Source: Aedes albopictus (taxonomy: Eukaryota > Arthropoda > Insecta > Diptera > Culicidae). Taken from it: a stretch of 64,000 bases of DNA. Made by a program: the position numbers and the translations under genes. Positions within the stretch are counted from its first letter, which is position 1. Every line of letters begins with the position of its first letter. Positions 11,500-23,191 of the stretch are shown piece by piece. The notes under the pieces are model-generated. The model did no database searches and was not told the DNA's origin. It was given only the letters and a program-made list of their open reading frames with translations. The stretch covers positions 334,286,421 to 334,350,420 of the forward strand of contig NC_085138.1 in assembly GCF_035046485.1 (NCBI RefSeq), given 5' to 3'.

Positions 11500-12440
11500 A
11501 GATTAATTCAGTTCTTTCTGAGATTTCTACAGGGATTACTGAAGATTCTTCAGGGATTATTTCAAACAATCATGATCGTAGTCATTCTTAACTTCCGTCA
11601 GGGATTTCTGCAAAAATGCATCCGGAGACTTCGTCAGAATTGTACAGATTTCTTCAGGAATTTCAGCAAGGGATTTCTTTAAATGATTTCCCATGAAGTT
11701 TTTCATAAATTTCTCTAATAACTTCTTTAATAATCCTTCAGAGATTTCTTAGAATTTTTTTAGATTCTTCCATAATTTCCTTGATTCCTGTAGAAATGCC
11801 GTCAGAAATGGAACATATTTCTTGACAGATATTCCTTCATGGATTTTTTTAAAGTTTTTTCCAGAAATTGTACAAACAATACTGGGAGAATACTTGAAAT
11901 AACTAATCCAGAAATTTCTAAAGAAATCGATAGTGGATTGTCAGGAGGAATCTCTTAAAAACTGCCGGTTATACCTACCTGGAAGAAATTTGGTATATTT
12001 TTCTGGAGGGATTCCTGGACAAAAAAAAATCCCTAATCAATTTCTGAAGTTATCTCAGGAGAAATTCCCAAATGAATGCCTCGGAGAATACCTAAAGAAA
12101 CTCCTGAAGATACCTCCTTCATTCCTGAAAAAAAACATGAGAAACTATTGGAAGAACTCTGGAAGTTAATTCAAGCAATAGTTACTTGAAACATTTTTGA
12201 TGAAATTCCTGCAGAAATCCATAAAATATTTTCTGAACAAATTTGAGACATGCAAAAATTTCAGACAAACAACCTGTTTATGTTAAATTCTTAAGGTCCC
12301 ACCTGTATAAATTAGTTTTTAAATGAGATCCTGAAGATTCAAAAAAATAATCCTGGAGGAATTCTTTAGAGAACCGCTATGGACATTTCTAAATAGAACT
12401 ATTTTTTAGGGATTCATTAAAAAAATACCAGTAGGAGCTG
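11500..12440. repeat. Degenerate short-period repeat tract
   Basis: AT-rich derivative of the TTCC/GGAA 12-bp-period repeat, reading TTCTTCAGG-like before about 11900 and CTGGAGGAATTCCT-like after it, so the orientation switches inside the tract. The open frame at 11933-12169 follows the repeat and is not considered a gene. Confidence 0.65.
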
Positions 12441-12483
12441 GAGAGCCCTTAAAGTTACATATATTTAAGCCCCAAGACGCTGT

Positions 12484-12765
12484 ATTCTTCTTCTTTTTCT
12501 TTATGGCTCGACGTTCGCATTGGATCTTTGCCTGCCTCTCTTCAACTTAGTGTTCTTTGAGCACTTCCACAGTTATTAATTGAAGGGCTTCCTTTGCCTG
12601 CCATTGCATGAATTTATATATTGTGAGGCAAGTACAATGATACTCTATGCCCTGCCCAGGGAGTCGTGGAAATTTTCCCGACCGAAACGTGAATCAAACC
12701 CGTCGTCTCCGGATTGGCGATCCATAGCCTTAACCTCTAGGCTAACTGAAGACCCCAGTCTCTGT
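12484..12765 (-). mobile_element. tRNA-derived SINE (diverged)
   Basis: Read on the minus strand, the element starts GGGGTCTTCAGTTAGCC, has an A-box-like region (AGCCTAGAGGTTAAGGC) and a B-box-like GGGTTTGATTC. It continues through a body shared with the SINE at 28786-29032 (TAATAACTGTGGAAGTGCTC, AGAACACTAAG) and ends in a GAA-rich tail. The two copies are clearly related but diverged. Abundance in Aedes and structure suggest a Feilai-like family, which I cannot confirm here. Confidence 0.75.
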
Positions 12766-12779
12766 TCAAAGTGATTGCT

Positions 12780-15286
12780 TGGAGTATTCATTAAAAAAAA
12801 AATCAAAGTCCCAAGAGCATCTTCTTTCACTTTGTACACACCGCAAATTTTGACGAGTTAATGCGTGCGACAACATAGAAAACGACTACGACAACATGCC
12901 GTACAAATAAACAAGGGCGACAATCAAGCGGAAGTGGTCCTCCCTGTGGTATACGGAAACAAATTCACATTCTACCGGGGCGCGCATGCAACGCATTCTG
13001 CAACTACCGGGGCATACCGACCAAGCCAGTGCAGTGTGTGACCTACTGGTCTGTTGACACAATGTTGGGACCCCCTTTCGCTGAGCGCACGCGATGAGCT
13101 CGTGTGGTGTAAAAACCGGATGTGGTATTGGAAGCGGTAAAATATGCCAACTTCATGGAAAGCTGCTGCAACCACCACCGCTGCTGTAGGTGTAGGTAGA
13201 AGGTACTCATCGTCGTCATGAGTGTTAGCTGCTGGAAGGATAAAGTGACCAGATGTAATGCATTTATTTTATTTCTGGCCAAATTTTCAAATTATGGGAC
13301 TTCAAGTTATGGCTCCTGCTGGAACGAGGCAATCACGTACTTCATCTTATAGCTCCTTATTGTGAACTTAATTTACGGTGTTTCCCTTTCAAACAGCACA
13401 AATGTCTCTATCACGACTCGACGGCTAATATCGATGCTATCGGTATCGTCCCCAAAACTTAGGAGCATGAACATCTCAATAGGTCTGAAGTTACGAATGA
13501 CGTCGAAGTCTATTCCGCATTCCATGCGCTTGATTTTTATCCATCAAGTATTGAGCGAATCCGAATAACCAGCTTTGTTGGAAAACCATGTTCCACCACT
13601 GTCTGTCATAACTCGTATATAATTTGGTGAAATGATTTTTCATCGAGGAGCGGCAGTTTCACACAGAGAAAATAAAGGATTTATGTTGTCACATAGAAGA
13701 AGGTGGAGGAGTGAAGGAACGCCAAAGCTGCTATTAAGCGAACGAAAATACGAGGAACCAAGGGCACTGCAAGGCTGGACTATTTGGTCCTCGAAAAGAC
13801 GGTACAAAGAGCGTGGATAGCTCTTTGATAGACGAAGGTGAGTAAGTAACACTGATTTCCTCGTTTCTCTCTAGGTTTCCTCTAGGTACGATATCTCACG
13901 TCATCTAAGTGGGTGTAAGATGTACGCTATGGTCATGAACAGCTGGTCACTCCATCCTAGAAGGACAATCCAGCACAGGGCGCAAAAACCGGGTGGTCTC
14001 CGGTTACGTTTCATTAAGCTACCGTCACCGCCACCATCCATCCAGCAAACCCGAACCAAGTCAAGAGCCACGGAATTGAATTTCAACAACATCATGCGAG
14101 CACACACGTTTTCGAGTTTCGAGTTTGTGCGCATTTTTTCGCCACTAGCTGGTGTGCTGGTTGAGATCCTCCCAGCCCTGCCAGCTTGTAACGAATGCAC
14201 TGCACATAAAAGCATAATTTTATTTGCACTTTTACGGACGATAAACAGTCTGATTAAGAGCCCCGTTGACAATGTTTGGACACATTCGGCAGATGGCTCG
14301 TTCGCCGGCGAATCGGATTCAACGATGCGGGCCCTCCGTAAGGGCGCACTCCTATTTGCTTTCAATAATTCATGGCAGCAACTATTTGAAGTCGAGTACT
14401 TCTCGCTAGAATCGGAAACCGGGCCAACAATCAACGACGAGTGGGACAATGTAATTCAAACCGGGTTCCAAAAGTGGAGGAGGCTGCACAGCAGCAGCAT
14501 TTGGCGAGTTTGGCGAGATCAAAGTGGAGAAAAAAAAGTTCCTTCAAAGCAGCAATTGCTGCCGGGTTTTCGGGTGAACCGAGTTGCAACTGCAATGTAA
14601 ATATTTGGCGGTAAACATTAAATTGGGCGATCGGCACTCCCGGAGTAAACTTTGTCCGGATTGGATGATGGAGGTGGACTAACCGTTTCCGCCAGAACCG
14701 ATATCGAATTTCAATGCTGGTTTTTGGGTTGGATATGCTGGACGGGATGCAATTTGATGGGTGGCACGCAATTGGTTGTAAGTTTTTCTTTTGTTGCTGC
14801 AGGTCAGAAGTTGTTTGATCCCGATGCGCAAACAAATGCAATATTTCTGGCCAGATGGTGGGTTTCCCATCATCGGTTGTGTAATTATAAAGTTATACCT
14901 TGTTGTGGCGTTTCATCGAATTCCAGTTGTTATTCGATGAGCGTTCTTGTGGGGTTTTCAATCAAAATTTACAAGTTTGTGAACAACACATTTTGCATCT
15001 GTGGCCTTAGGGAATGTAGTATACACAATTAAAGCCTGGCACTCCACTTTGTAAAAGGAACATGCACTAGTGATTGCTTGATATCTATGGCATTACAATT
15101 CATCCTAGTTTTCGAAAGTAAAAAAAAAAATAACAATGATACATTATTTAAGCTTCCCTGAAAACTCTTTAATTTTATTGATTTTCATGCTTGTACAGCC
15201 TTATGCAACTATGTGCTGTCAAGTGGTGAATTCAATTTCTGATTGTCTTGAAACCCTTCTAAAAGCACCTGAAACTGCTCTGAAAC
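12780..15286. other. Low-copy-looking DNA, no assigned gene
   Basis: No TIR, LINE or SINE signature was found over 2.5 kb. GC content rises between about 13900 and 14900. Open frames of 226 codons (13920-14600, plus) and 182 codons (13901-14449, minus) overlap antisense to each other, lack recognisable domains and repeats, and have no obvious splice context. The sequence could be part of an intron, UTR or regulatory DNA of a neighbouring gene. Confidence 0.4.
13920..14600 (+). other. Unrecognised 226-codon open frame
   Basis: I do not recognise this product. The frame starts at ATG 13920 and has no signal peptide, transmembrane segment or low-complexity repeat. Serine, arginine and threonine are frequent. 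An antisense frame of 182 codons occupies most of the same DNA, which favours chance openness in GC-richer sequence over two genes. Listed because it is the longest single open frame outside identified transposons that is not explained by a tandem repeat. Confidence 0.15.
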
Positions 15287-15654
15287 CAGAGCGTTAAAGA
15301 TTAATCATAAATTTAATCATGATTAATGATTAATAATTAAGATTAATCAAAAATCATGAATCATAATCTCAAAAATTTCTCATTTAACCATTAATCATTA
15401 ATCTTAATCAAACTGATTTCGCAATTTCATCATTGATCAGTAGCCATAATCATAAGAAAAACCCAGATTAATCCACCTAGTGGTGATAGTGCCTTTCTCG
15501 TCGAATATGTACTCAAGATTTTTCCGTCGCCATTAGCCGAAGTGTTCCTGAATCCTGAGAATAAATCTCATTTTCTTTTTTTGCCACAATGCTCGTTGAC
15601 TCGTCAATGGGGAGGTGGAGTTGATAAATAATAAATGTATTTGATGAAAAAATA

Positions 15655-15725
15655 CCAAAACAATTATTATTATTAGCTTTATTAAGGAGATTTTCAGCCC
15701 GCGACTGGTTCATCTCCAAACCCAA
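15655..15725 (-). repeat. SINE 3'-half fragment
   Basis: TTATTAAGGAGATTTTCAGC and CTGGTTCATCTCC correspond to the 3' half of the SINE family at 39210 and 58859 in the same minus orientation. No head is present. Confidence 0.45.
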
Positions 15726-16373
15726 ACAATTAAGCAAAACCGCCTAACTCATCGGATTTGATGAGAAATTTTCTTGAAGACTCTAATTTACTCTAAAATT
15801 GAAAAATTTATTGGTTTATTTATTTGAGCCCTTCCTTAATATGTTAGATTCCGACCAAAATTTCCAAGTGGGGCCCCACTTGACTTAAGAGAAAATCGAA
15901 ATTTGTGTCTGCCTTATTCAGAAAAGCATTTTTATCAAAGCCATAATCGAATTTGGAAACTTATTGATGGCTCATATTCCGACGCTATGTTAAACGTATA
16001 GACACAGCTGAAAATATCAAACCTCTCAGTTGACTGCTTGACCACCTTCGCTTGCACTGGATGCTGATCATTATCAAGACATTTCGGCAAAAAATTTTCT
16101 GCAAACTTTAGCCTATATTTTATTATCATTGGTTACAAATTTCATGTGCTATAATTTTTTTTACATACAACGTTGATCCATCCTACTGTATAATGGCTAT
16201 AATGACGCCACAGGAATCTAAAATGGTGTAATTTGACAAGATCGCTTAAATTTTTATCAAGATTTTGTTCATTCACGCATATTAATCGCTCGCATCGATT
16301 TTGTTCACCTTCGTAATTTCAGCGATGCATCCAATCCTGATTCTGCAACACTGCCGGTAATCTAAAGTGTGGT

Positions 16374-17990
16374 CAGAGACTATATTTTTGCCGCCCGTTT
16401 ATCTGGTTATCGAACATTTTTAATGATTTGATGTTTCGCATGCATGGGTTTGGTTCAGTTTTTAATTGGTCACTTCCAACGGGACACCTGGAACCGGTTC
16501 CGGAATACAACCGGTTCAGATATGGTCTGAAACTATTTTCCTGCTCACCGTACATCTGGTTATCGAAAAAGCCGATCTTTGATGTCTCGCATGCCTGGGT
16601 TCGGTTCACCTTTTTAATTGGCCACTTCCGGTGGGACACCTGGAACCGGTCCCGGAACACAACCGGTTTAGATATGGTCCGAAACTATTTTCCTGCTTAC
16701 CGTTCATCTGGTTATTGAAAAAGCCGCTCTTTGATGTGTCGCATGTATGGGTTTGATTCACTTTTCCAATTGGCCACTTCCAGCGGGACACCAGGAACCG
16801 GTTCCGGAACACAACCGGTTCAGATACGGTCTGAAACTATGATTCTGCTTACCATTCGTCTGGTTATCGAAAAAGCCGCTCTTTGATGTCTCGCATGCCT
16901 TTTTAATTGGCCACTTCCGGCGGGACACCTGGAACCGATTCCGGAACACAACCGGTTTAGATATGGTCCGAAACCATTTTCCTGCTTATCGTTCATCTGG
17001 TTATTGAAAAAGCCACTCTTTGATGTGTCGCATGCATGGGTTTGATTCACTTTTCCAATTGGCCAATTCCAGTGAGACACCAGGAACCGGTTCCGGAACA
17101 AAACCGGTTCAGATACGGTCTGAAACTATGATTCTGCTTACCATTCGTCTGGTTATCGAAAAAGCCGCTCTTTGATGTCTCGCATGCCTTTTTAATTGGC
17201 CACTTCCGGCAGACACCTGGAACCGGTTCCGGAACACAACCGGTTCAGATATGGTCTGAAACTATTTTCCTGCTTACCGTCCATCTGGTTGTCGAAAAAG
17301 CCGCTCTTTGATGTCTCGCATGCCTGGGTTTGTTTCACCTTTTTAATTGGCCACTTCCGGCGGGACAGCTGGAACCGGTTCCGGAACACAAACGGTTCAG
17401 ATATGGTCTGAAACCATTTTCCTGCTTACCGTTCATCTAATTATCGAAAAAGCCGCTCTTTGATGTCTCGCATGCTTGGGTTTCGTTCACTTTTTTAATT
17501 GGCCACTTCCGGCGGGACACCTGCAACCGGTTCCGGAACACAACCGGTTCAGATATAGTCTAAAACTATTTTCCTGATCACTGTTCATCTGGTTATTGAA
17601 AAAGCCGCTCTTTGATGTGTCGCATGCCTGGGTTTGGTTCACTTTTTTAATTGGCCACTTCCGGCCGGACATCCGGAACCGGTTCCGGAACACTACCAGT
17701 TCATATATGGTCTGAAACTATTTTCCTGCTTACCATTCAACTGGTTATCGAAAAAGCCGCTATTTGACGTGTCGCATGCATGGGTTATCTTACCTTTCTT
17801 ATTTGGCCACTTCCGGCGGAGCACCCGGAACCGGTTCCGGAACACTACCGGTTCAGAAATAGTCTGAGACCATTTTTCTACTTCCCGTTCATCAGATAAT
17901 CGAAAATGCCGTGGTTTGATGGGTCGCATGCATGGGTTTGTTGCATTTTCATATCTGGCCCCTTCCTGGGGTACCGGTCCGGAACACCTA
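16374..17990. repeat. ~151-bp minisatellite, about 11 units
   Basis: The marker CGCATGC(A/C)TGGGTTT recurs near 16437, 16588, 16739, 16890, 17028, 17180, 17316, 17468, 17619, 17774 and 17924. Each unit also holds TTGGCCACTTCCGGCGGGAC, GGAACCGGTTCCGGAACAC, and TCGAAAAAGCCGCTCTTTGA. Spacing is about 151 bp, with two units shortened by a deletion of about 13 bp. Open frames repeat on the minus strand, but 151 is not a multiple of 3, so successive units fall in different frames and no continuous protein is encoded. Confidence 0.9.
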
Positions 17991-18130
17991 AATGGCCATA
18001 ACTCCGGAACGGCTGGACCGATCTGAACCATTTTCAATAGGAAACAATGGGGCAATGTACCCCGTCGAATGAACCATCGGTCGTTGAAATCGGTTCATAT
18101 TTACTATCTAAAAATGAGGTGACCTTTTTG

Positions 18131-18190
18131 TACACATACACACACACACACATACATACACACACACACACACACATACATACACACAGA
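18131..18190. repeat. (CA)n / (CATA)n microsatellite
   Basis: Tandem ACAC and ACATACAT units inside the 15474-18323 element, next to a self-complementary CTCAACTCGTCGAGCTGAGT. Confidence 0.95.
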
Positions 18191-18981
18191 CATCATCTCA
18201 ACTCGTCGAGCTGAGTCGATTGATATATAACACTTGACCCCTCCGGGGGCTCTATCAAATTTTCGTTTTTGGAGTGAACATATAGCCTTTCGGTACACCT
18301 TGGTGTACGAGAAAGGCAAAAAGTTAATCAATCATTAATCACTCATCACCAAAAAATTATTCATCATACATATAAAAAATATTATTCAATTAAAATTGGT
18401 TCAAATGCTGTTCTAAATATTATAATTTATGATTCTTCTATCAAAATTCTTCCGAACAGAGACATCTTTTACTTTTGAAACTTCAAAAATATTTTAAACG
18501 ACAAATATATTTTAATCACTTTCAGTTTTTTGTGATTGATTAATCATGATTTTTAATCAATGAGCCATTTTTAATCATTAATCATAATCAATAATCATCA
18601 ATCAAACCAAATTTAATCATTAATCATAATCTTTATTCATCTTAAAAATCAAATTAATCATTAATCATAATCTATAATCACCAAATTTAAAATTTTAATC
18701 ATCGATGATTAATCATGATTAATTATTTTGTTAATCATAAACGCTCTGTCTGAAACCCTCGTGAAGCTCACCAAAGAACCGATGAGGTCCCGTACATCCC
18801 CTCAGAAGTCTCCTTAAAACAAAAATTAACTTTTTGTCTGTCTCGAGAGAAAACTCATGTGTCGGGTCGCTGAATCCGAATCCGAGCTCAGATTTGCTCC
18901 AGCACGTCACAATTTTGAGCTATACCTCAATTTAAAGGGTAAAATATGCGATTTTGTTTTTTTTTTGACTGCAAGCCATAA

Positions 18982-20048
18982 GAGCATCGCCACGGGCGTC
19001 CCTATCTGGGTCCTTATCCCTATTTCCGGGCCCTGAATAGGGACCCATGTTCACACCGGTGGTATCTAAACGGGAATGAAAAATAAGGACGCGACATAGG
19101 ATTAGCGATGGGTTTCCACATTTGGGGACCCACTCAAATCTTGCACTGAGTTGCTATTCCGATGGTTTGTGTGACGTCACTTTCTTTATTTACATTTTGC
19201 GATGAAATGAGCTGAGCAGTGGTGTTGAAAATGAACAGCAGTGGATCAATAAAGCAAGAGGTGAATGTTGATGCATTTTGTCTTACGGGACTAGATGTTT
19301 TCCAGCACCATATCACTAACAAACAGACACAACACTCAAGACAACACTAATAATTCCCACGTACACCGATTCAACGGTTTATTTAAAAATTTAATAGTTG
19401 GCCAACTGCGCTTGCAGCGTTTTTGTTCAAGTTTTACATTCGCTCAATATTGTCACCTAGTTTGTGATTGGCCACTCTATTGGTCAAACTCAGTCCTTTT
19501 GGATAGGGAGAATATGTTTCCGCGACAATGATTTTGAATAGTGAACGTATCACTTGAAAGAAATTGCTATTAAAATCATCGTCATGTAAATAAAGTTGCC
19601 AATGCCAAACACGCTATTTCACAAAACGCTCAATAGGTGCCGGTAGTGAGCGAACGTGAAACAGGAGCAAAAATTATGTGAGCGCCGTTTGCGAGCAATT
19701 TGCAAACTACAGAATATTTGGTTTAAATGTTCTTTAAAAAAAAATAAAACTATGTGACGAAATGTTAGAAGTGTTACGTGTGCTTGTCTGTGACCCTTTA
19801 TGCCTTTGTCATTTTATGCAAGATTCATCAAAAGTTTGGGCATATTTAATTTGCTTCATTTTGTACTATACGTCCGATAAAAAATGAGGACCACTTTTAG
19901 CAACGCACGGTGGAAAATCAAAATGTTTTTGAAGTCCCTAAACCCAAAATAGAAACCACTGGTGGGAAGGTGGGGTGCTATCCTGAAATAGCACCCGAAA
20001 AGGAGTGGTATAATAGGGATAGCGATGAGGACTCCCGTGGCGATACTC
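18982..20048. mobile_element. PIF/Harbinger-like non-autonomous element
   Basis: Termini GAGCATCGCCACGGGCGTCC and the complement of GAGTATCGCCACGGGAGTCC match at 18 of 20 positions. Flanks are TAA (18979-18981) and TGA (20049-20051), an imperfect 3-bp duplication of the kind made by PIF/Harbinger transposases. The surrounding foldback arm is continuous across the site, confirming an insertion. The 1.07-kb interior has only short frames. Confidence 0.7.
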
Positions 20049-20249
20049 TGAGGCATAGAAATATTTTTTTAAGCAATTGAAGGGTAAGTTGGTATGTTTA
20101 CATCTAAATTAACGACTCACGCAAAATATTTTGTTTTACCAAATCGAAATTGATACTTTTAAACGATTTATGTTAGGTACGATATTTCCCATACAAGTCA
20201 CCCTCCAAAAGTTGCATGCAAGTTTACATACTAACATAAAATGCTTATA

Positions 20250-20502
20250 CCGTCTACCGTCGTTGGTTTGACCGCATCTAATCTGAACACTTTTTAATTT
20301 AACCACCGTTAATCTGCACATCGTTCAAACTAAAAAGGGTTCAAACGTCATTCTGCTCATGGAACAGGGTGAAACGGAACGCAGAATCAAAACAAAACAG
20401 CAAAAAGGGTTACCATCAATGTGTTTTTCGATGCTCACAGGGTTACCAGATGTTCAAATTAAAGACAGAACCCCGTTGGTTCAAACCAACGGGGGTAAAC
20501 GG
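20250..20502. mobile_element. TA-flanked MITE, CCGT.TACC termini
   Basis: Left CCGTCTACCGTCGTTGGTTT and right complement CCGTTTACCCCCGTTGGTTT are flanked by TA (20248-20249, 20503-20504). Length 253 bp. The termini resemble those of the MITE at 41758-41973 (CCGTAAACCGGGGTC), suggesting related pogo/Tc1-type families. Confidence 0.8.
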
Positions 20503-20809
20503 TATCTATCAAATTTGATTTGGTAAAACGAAATATTTTGCATGAGTCATTAATTCAGATGTTATTGTCCAATTTACCCTTTGATTGCTTAAAAAAAAAT
20601 GTGTCCATGCTTAATGGCTTGCAATCAAAAAAGCCCATAATCGCATATTTTGCCCTATAAATTGAGGTATAGCTCAAAATTGTGACGTGCTAGAGCAAAT
20701 CTGACCCCGGATTTGGATTTAGCGGATCAAAATCTGTCAAAGACACATAAGTTTGCTCTTGAGACAAAAAAATGTTGCTCTGTGGTACAACCTCCCTAAA
20801 ACTATACGA

Positions 20810-21325
20810 ATCCTCCTAAAATACCTAGAAACGCTTTCAATGTCCTTGAAATGCCTTGAAACGTCTGGAAACACATTACCGGATCATCACAGGATCAAAA
20901 CAATATCAGGCAAGATATGGGAACCTAAGATCAAACACTAAAACCTCTTTTTATGCAGGTTTTTTTCTTTGAAAATTTAATTTACGGTTTTTCAATGCCC
21001 TGCATGATACGAGAGAGGGAATTATTCAATGCCACTATTGTTAGGGAAACGTACAGCATGACAGCGCCTAAAGAAGCGTTTTTCGCCCTAAGTCTCCCTT
21101 ATAGCGTTTCATGGGGTTTTCAGAGGCGTTTCAGGGGATGTCAAGGAATTTCTGAGAATGTCAAGGGGGTTTTAGAGGTTTTCCAGAGAGGTTTCAGGAC
21201 AGGTGACCTCGGCAGTTTACGGAGGGTGTTCAGGGTCTTTTTAGGACATCTGAAAGGGGATAAGAGCGGTTTGAAGGTATTTAAGCGGGTATCTAGGGGT
21301 CTAAAGGTGTGTAACAAGAATTTAG
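20810..21325. repeat. Degenerate GGTTTCAGAGG-type repeat
   Basis: Short imperfect units such as GGGTTTTAGAGGTTTTCCAG and GGCGTTTCAGGGG. The open frame at 20953-21429 follows this and the next microsatellite, and its antisense partner is equally open, so neither is counted as a gene. Similar tracts occur near 34130-34250, 50390-50470 and 52576-52760. Confidence 0.6.
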
Positions 21326-21344
21326 CGTATAGGCCTGATTTCAG

Positions 21345-21405
21345 CCGATACGGAACGGTACGATACGATACGGAACGGTACGATACGATACGATACGGGA
21401 CGGGA
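21345..21405. repeat. (CGATA)/(CGGAACGGTA) short tandem repeat
   Basis: Units GATACGGAACGGTAC and CGATA alternate over about 60 bp and degenerate into CGGGACGGGAC. Confidence 0.9.
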
Positions 21406-21429
21406 CCAAACTTGACCAGAATCGGGTAG

Positions 21430-23190
21430 CTAGGTTCCGTTACGAAACAGTCCGAAGCAAAGATAGAGCGTGGATAACTGGGCTGATTGACGAAGCGGAA
21501 TATGGATCCCAATAGCACACTGAAAAACACGCAGCTTACCTGTTCGAAAAGGCATAGACCTTTAGTTAGAGAATGGCCAGCTGAGCATTTCAAATCATAA
21601 ACTCTCTCTCGTATGATTTGCTTACCTCTCATTGTTTTTATTTTAGATTTGAATGGTTCATTTCGCTAGCCTCCGGAGAGAGTGCTTGCTCACTTCTGTT
21701 TACTAATCTACAGGTGAATTTACTCTCTCATTAGCTCTGAGAGAGGTCAATTGCATACTGTGGGTGAGTTGTTTCTGCTCTGTAAGATCCAGTTCCAGTA
21801 TCCCTCTCGTCAGGAGTAGGGTGTATAGGTAAAGCATAGGAGAAACAGCTAATCATAGAAGCTAAAATGCTTCTCATTCATAATGTCTCAAATGAGAATT
21901 ATTGAATGACCTCATGATCAAGCTTGATCATAATTTTAAATGGTCGGCCGACCGAAATATAACGCAGCTATCGTGTTGATCAATAGAATCCAAGTGTTTC
22001 TTTCAGTAGGGAAGATGGGTAACTAGGGATTTCTAAAAGTTCAAACGTAATGACCAGAGGAGTGTTTGTACTAATCTCCGATATGCAAGCAGAGTGAACC
22101 AAAACCAATTATTGACCGTTGTCCACCTTAAGGAACTTCAGATGTTCCGGGTTTGTTAAAGTGGTAAGAAGGTTTGTAGTCTTACTGGAGTCGTTTAGAT
22201 CGTATAACTAGTTGACCAGCATGGCTCGTATTGAATACCGAGCCTTACGAGTGTTCGGGGAGACCGATTTTAGCATCTAGGACCAACCGTGATGGCGTGC
22301 CAGATCACGGGGGTCCCCCAAATGCGCGTACCCAACTCGAGCACTTTATAAATCAAAAACTTTTTGCTAAATAGTTTTTTTTTTTGTCAATGTTTGAAAT
22401 TGATAATTTTCGTGTTATATTGTTTATGAAATCATTTTGTCGTTTAATTTATTGTTTCTATTTAGATACAAAAAATATATTTCATACATTTTTTATTGTG
22501 CCCCGGGGGAAATGTTACATTTGCCATGTATCATAAATAAAAATAAATAAGAAAACATTAGGAGTTAGGTTTTTTCTATTAAAAACTTGTCCTCAACGCG
22601 CCGTCGGAAAAACGTCTAAGGCAGTCTCACCGAAAACCCGCTCACGAAAAGAACGAGCGAAGCGAGTTGATAGCTCCAAATGGATGGGGCGAATTTGGTT
22701 TCCGTCTCAGACTGCCGAGCCGATAGTGGGGCTCTGGGTGTCTGGCGTTCGTAGAAGGCAGTCGAGTGGAATGTTCGTCCCGCGCACGAAAACATATTTA
22801 GCCGAGTGGTGCAGATAATGGAGTTAGCCCGGAATGCAACCCGCACGTTTTTGCCCCCAATAGCAAGTGCAAGTGTAAAGGCCGTGCAGATCTGGTCACA
22901 AACTGTGATAGAACACTCCAAAAAATAGTTATGCATAAAACCTATCCCAAAATTCCGCGTGTGAAGTGTGCGTGGTAAATCTAAATCCCGCCGAAGAGCT
23001 TACCACCCCCCTTGTGAGTTAGTGTGAACCAGGCGTCCACCAACCGACGGCCACGGGCCATCGTAAATCAGTATTTGTAGGTGAAAAAATAAACGACAAT
23101 TCATTGCGTTTACTAACGTTTACTAAGCAACCTGGTGGCTATGGGGATAACCTAAGCCGGGCCACGAATATTGATCTTAAATCATATTTA
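21430..23190. other. Unassigned stretch upstream of the 23.2-kb pseudogene
   Basis: No repeat family or coding frame was recognised. The segment 22570-23190 is GC-richer and could be the 5' part or promoter of the broken gene that follows, but no splice structure or core promoter could be defined. A perfect 12-bp palindrome GGTCGGCCGACC occurs near 21943. Confidence 0.35.
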
Positions 23191-23191
23191 A

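Larger units (their letters stand above)
15474..18323. mobile_element. Element with internal minisatellite, inserted in hAT MITE
   Basis: This 2.85-kb insert is defined by the break in the hAT MITE and flanked by TTAATC (15468-15473, 18324-18329); that duplication is tentative because the host sequence is rich in TTAATC. The left end is CACCTAGTGGTGATAGTGCC and inverted words TGCCTTTCTCGT / ACGAGAAAGGCA lie near both ends. Inside are a SINE-tail-like fragment (15655-15725), about eleven units of a ~151-bp minisatellite, and a CA microsatellite. No transposase was found. Confidence 0.7.
15287..18748. mobile_element. hAT-type MITE (AT-rich), split by a 2.85-kb insertion
   Basis: The element begins CAGAGCGTT and ends AACGCTCTG. 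It is flanked by the exact 8-bp duplication TCTGAAAC (15279-15286, 18749-18756). Its body is made of ATTAATCATGATTAATGATT-like words. An uninterrupted copy of the same family lies at 51771-52377. Comparing the two shows that 15474-18323 was inserted later. The 8-bp TSD and CAGAG terminus fit the hAT superfamily. Confidence 0.9.
18825..20778. mobile_element. Foldback-type TIR element carrying two nested insertions
   Basis: The left arm (18825-18980, continuing at 20052-20160) is complementary to the right arm (about 20515-20778). Shared words include TTTTGTCTGTCTC, CAGATTTGCTC, AATTTTGAGCTATACCTCAA, TTGACTGCAAGCC and AAGCAATTGAAGGG. The left arm is split by a Harbinger-like element (18982-20048) and the centre by a TA MITE (20250-20502). 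Without these insertions the element would be about 0.6 kb. No coding capacity and no clear TSD. Confidence 0.75.

Noticed and set aside
13901..14449. 182-codon minus-strand open frame
   Set aside because: Fully antisense to a 226-codon frame, no domain, no supporting signals; probably chance in GC-richer DNA.
16373..17867. Repeated open frames of 62-96 codons sharing a common protein motif
   Set aside because: They come from the ~151-bp minisatellite; the period is not divisible by 3, so units shift frame and no continuous protein exists.
18131..18190. Possible regulatory Z-DNA-forming CA tract
   Set aside because: Part of a repetitive element; no nearby gene to regulate.
20953..21632. Two overlapping antisense open frames of 158 and 163 codons
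   Set aside because: They span a degenerate GGTTTC repeat and a CGATA microsatellite; composition follows the repeats.
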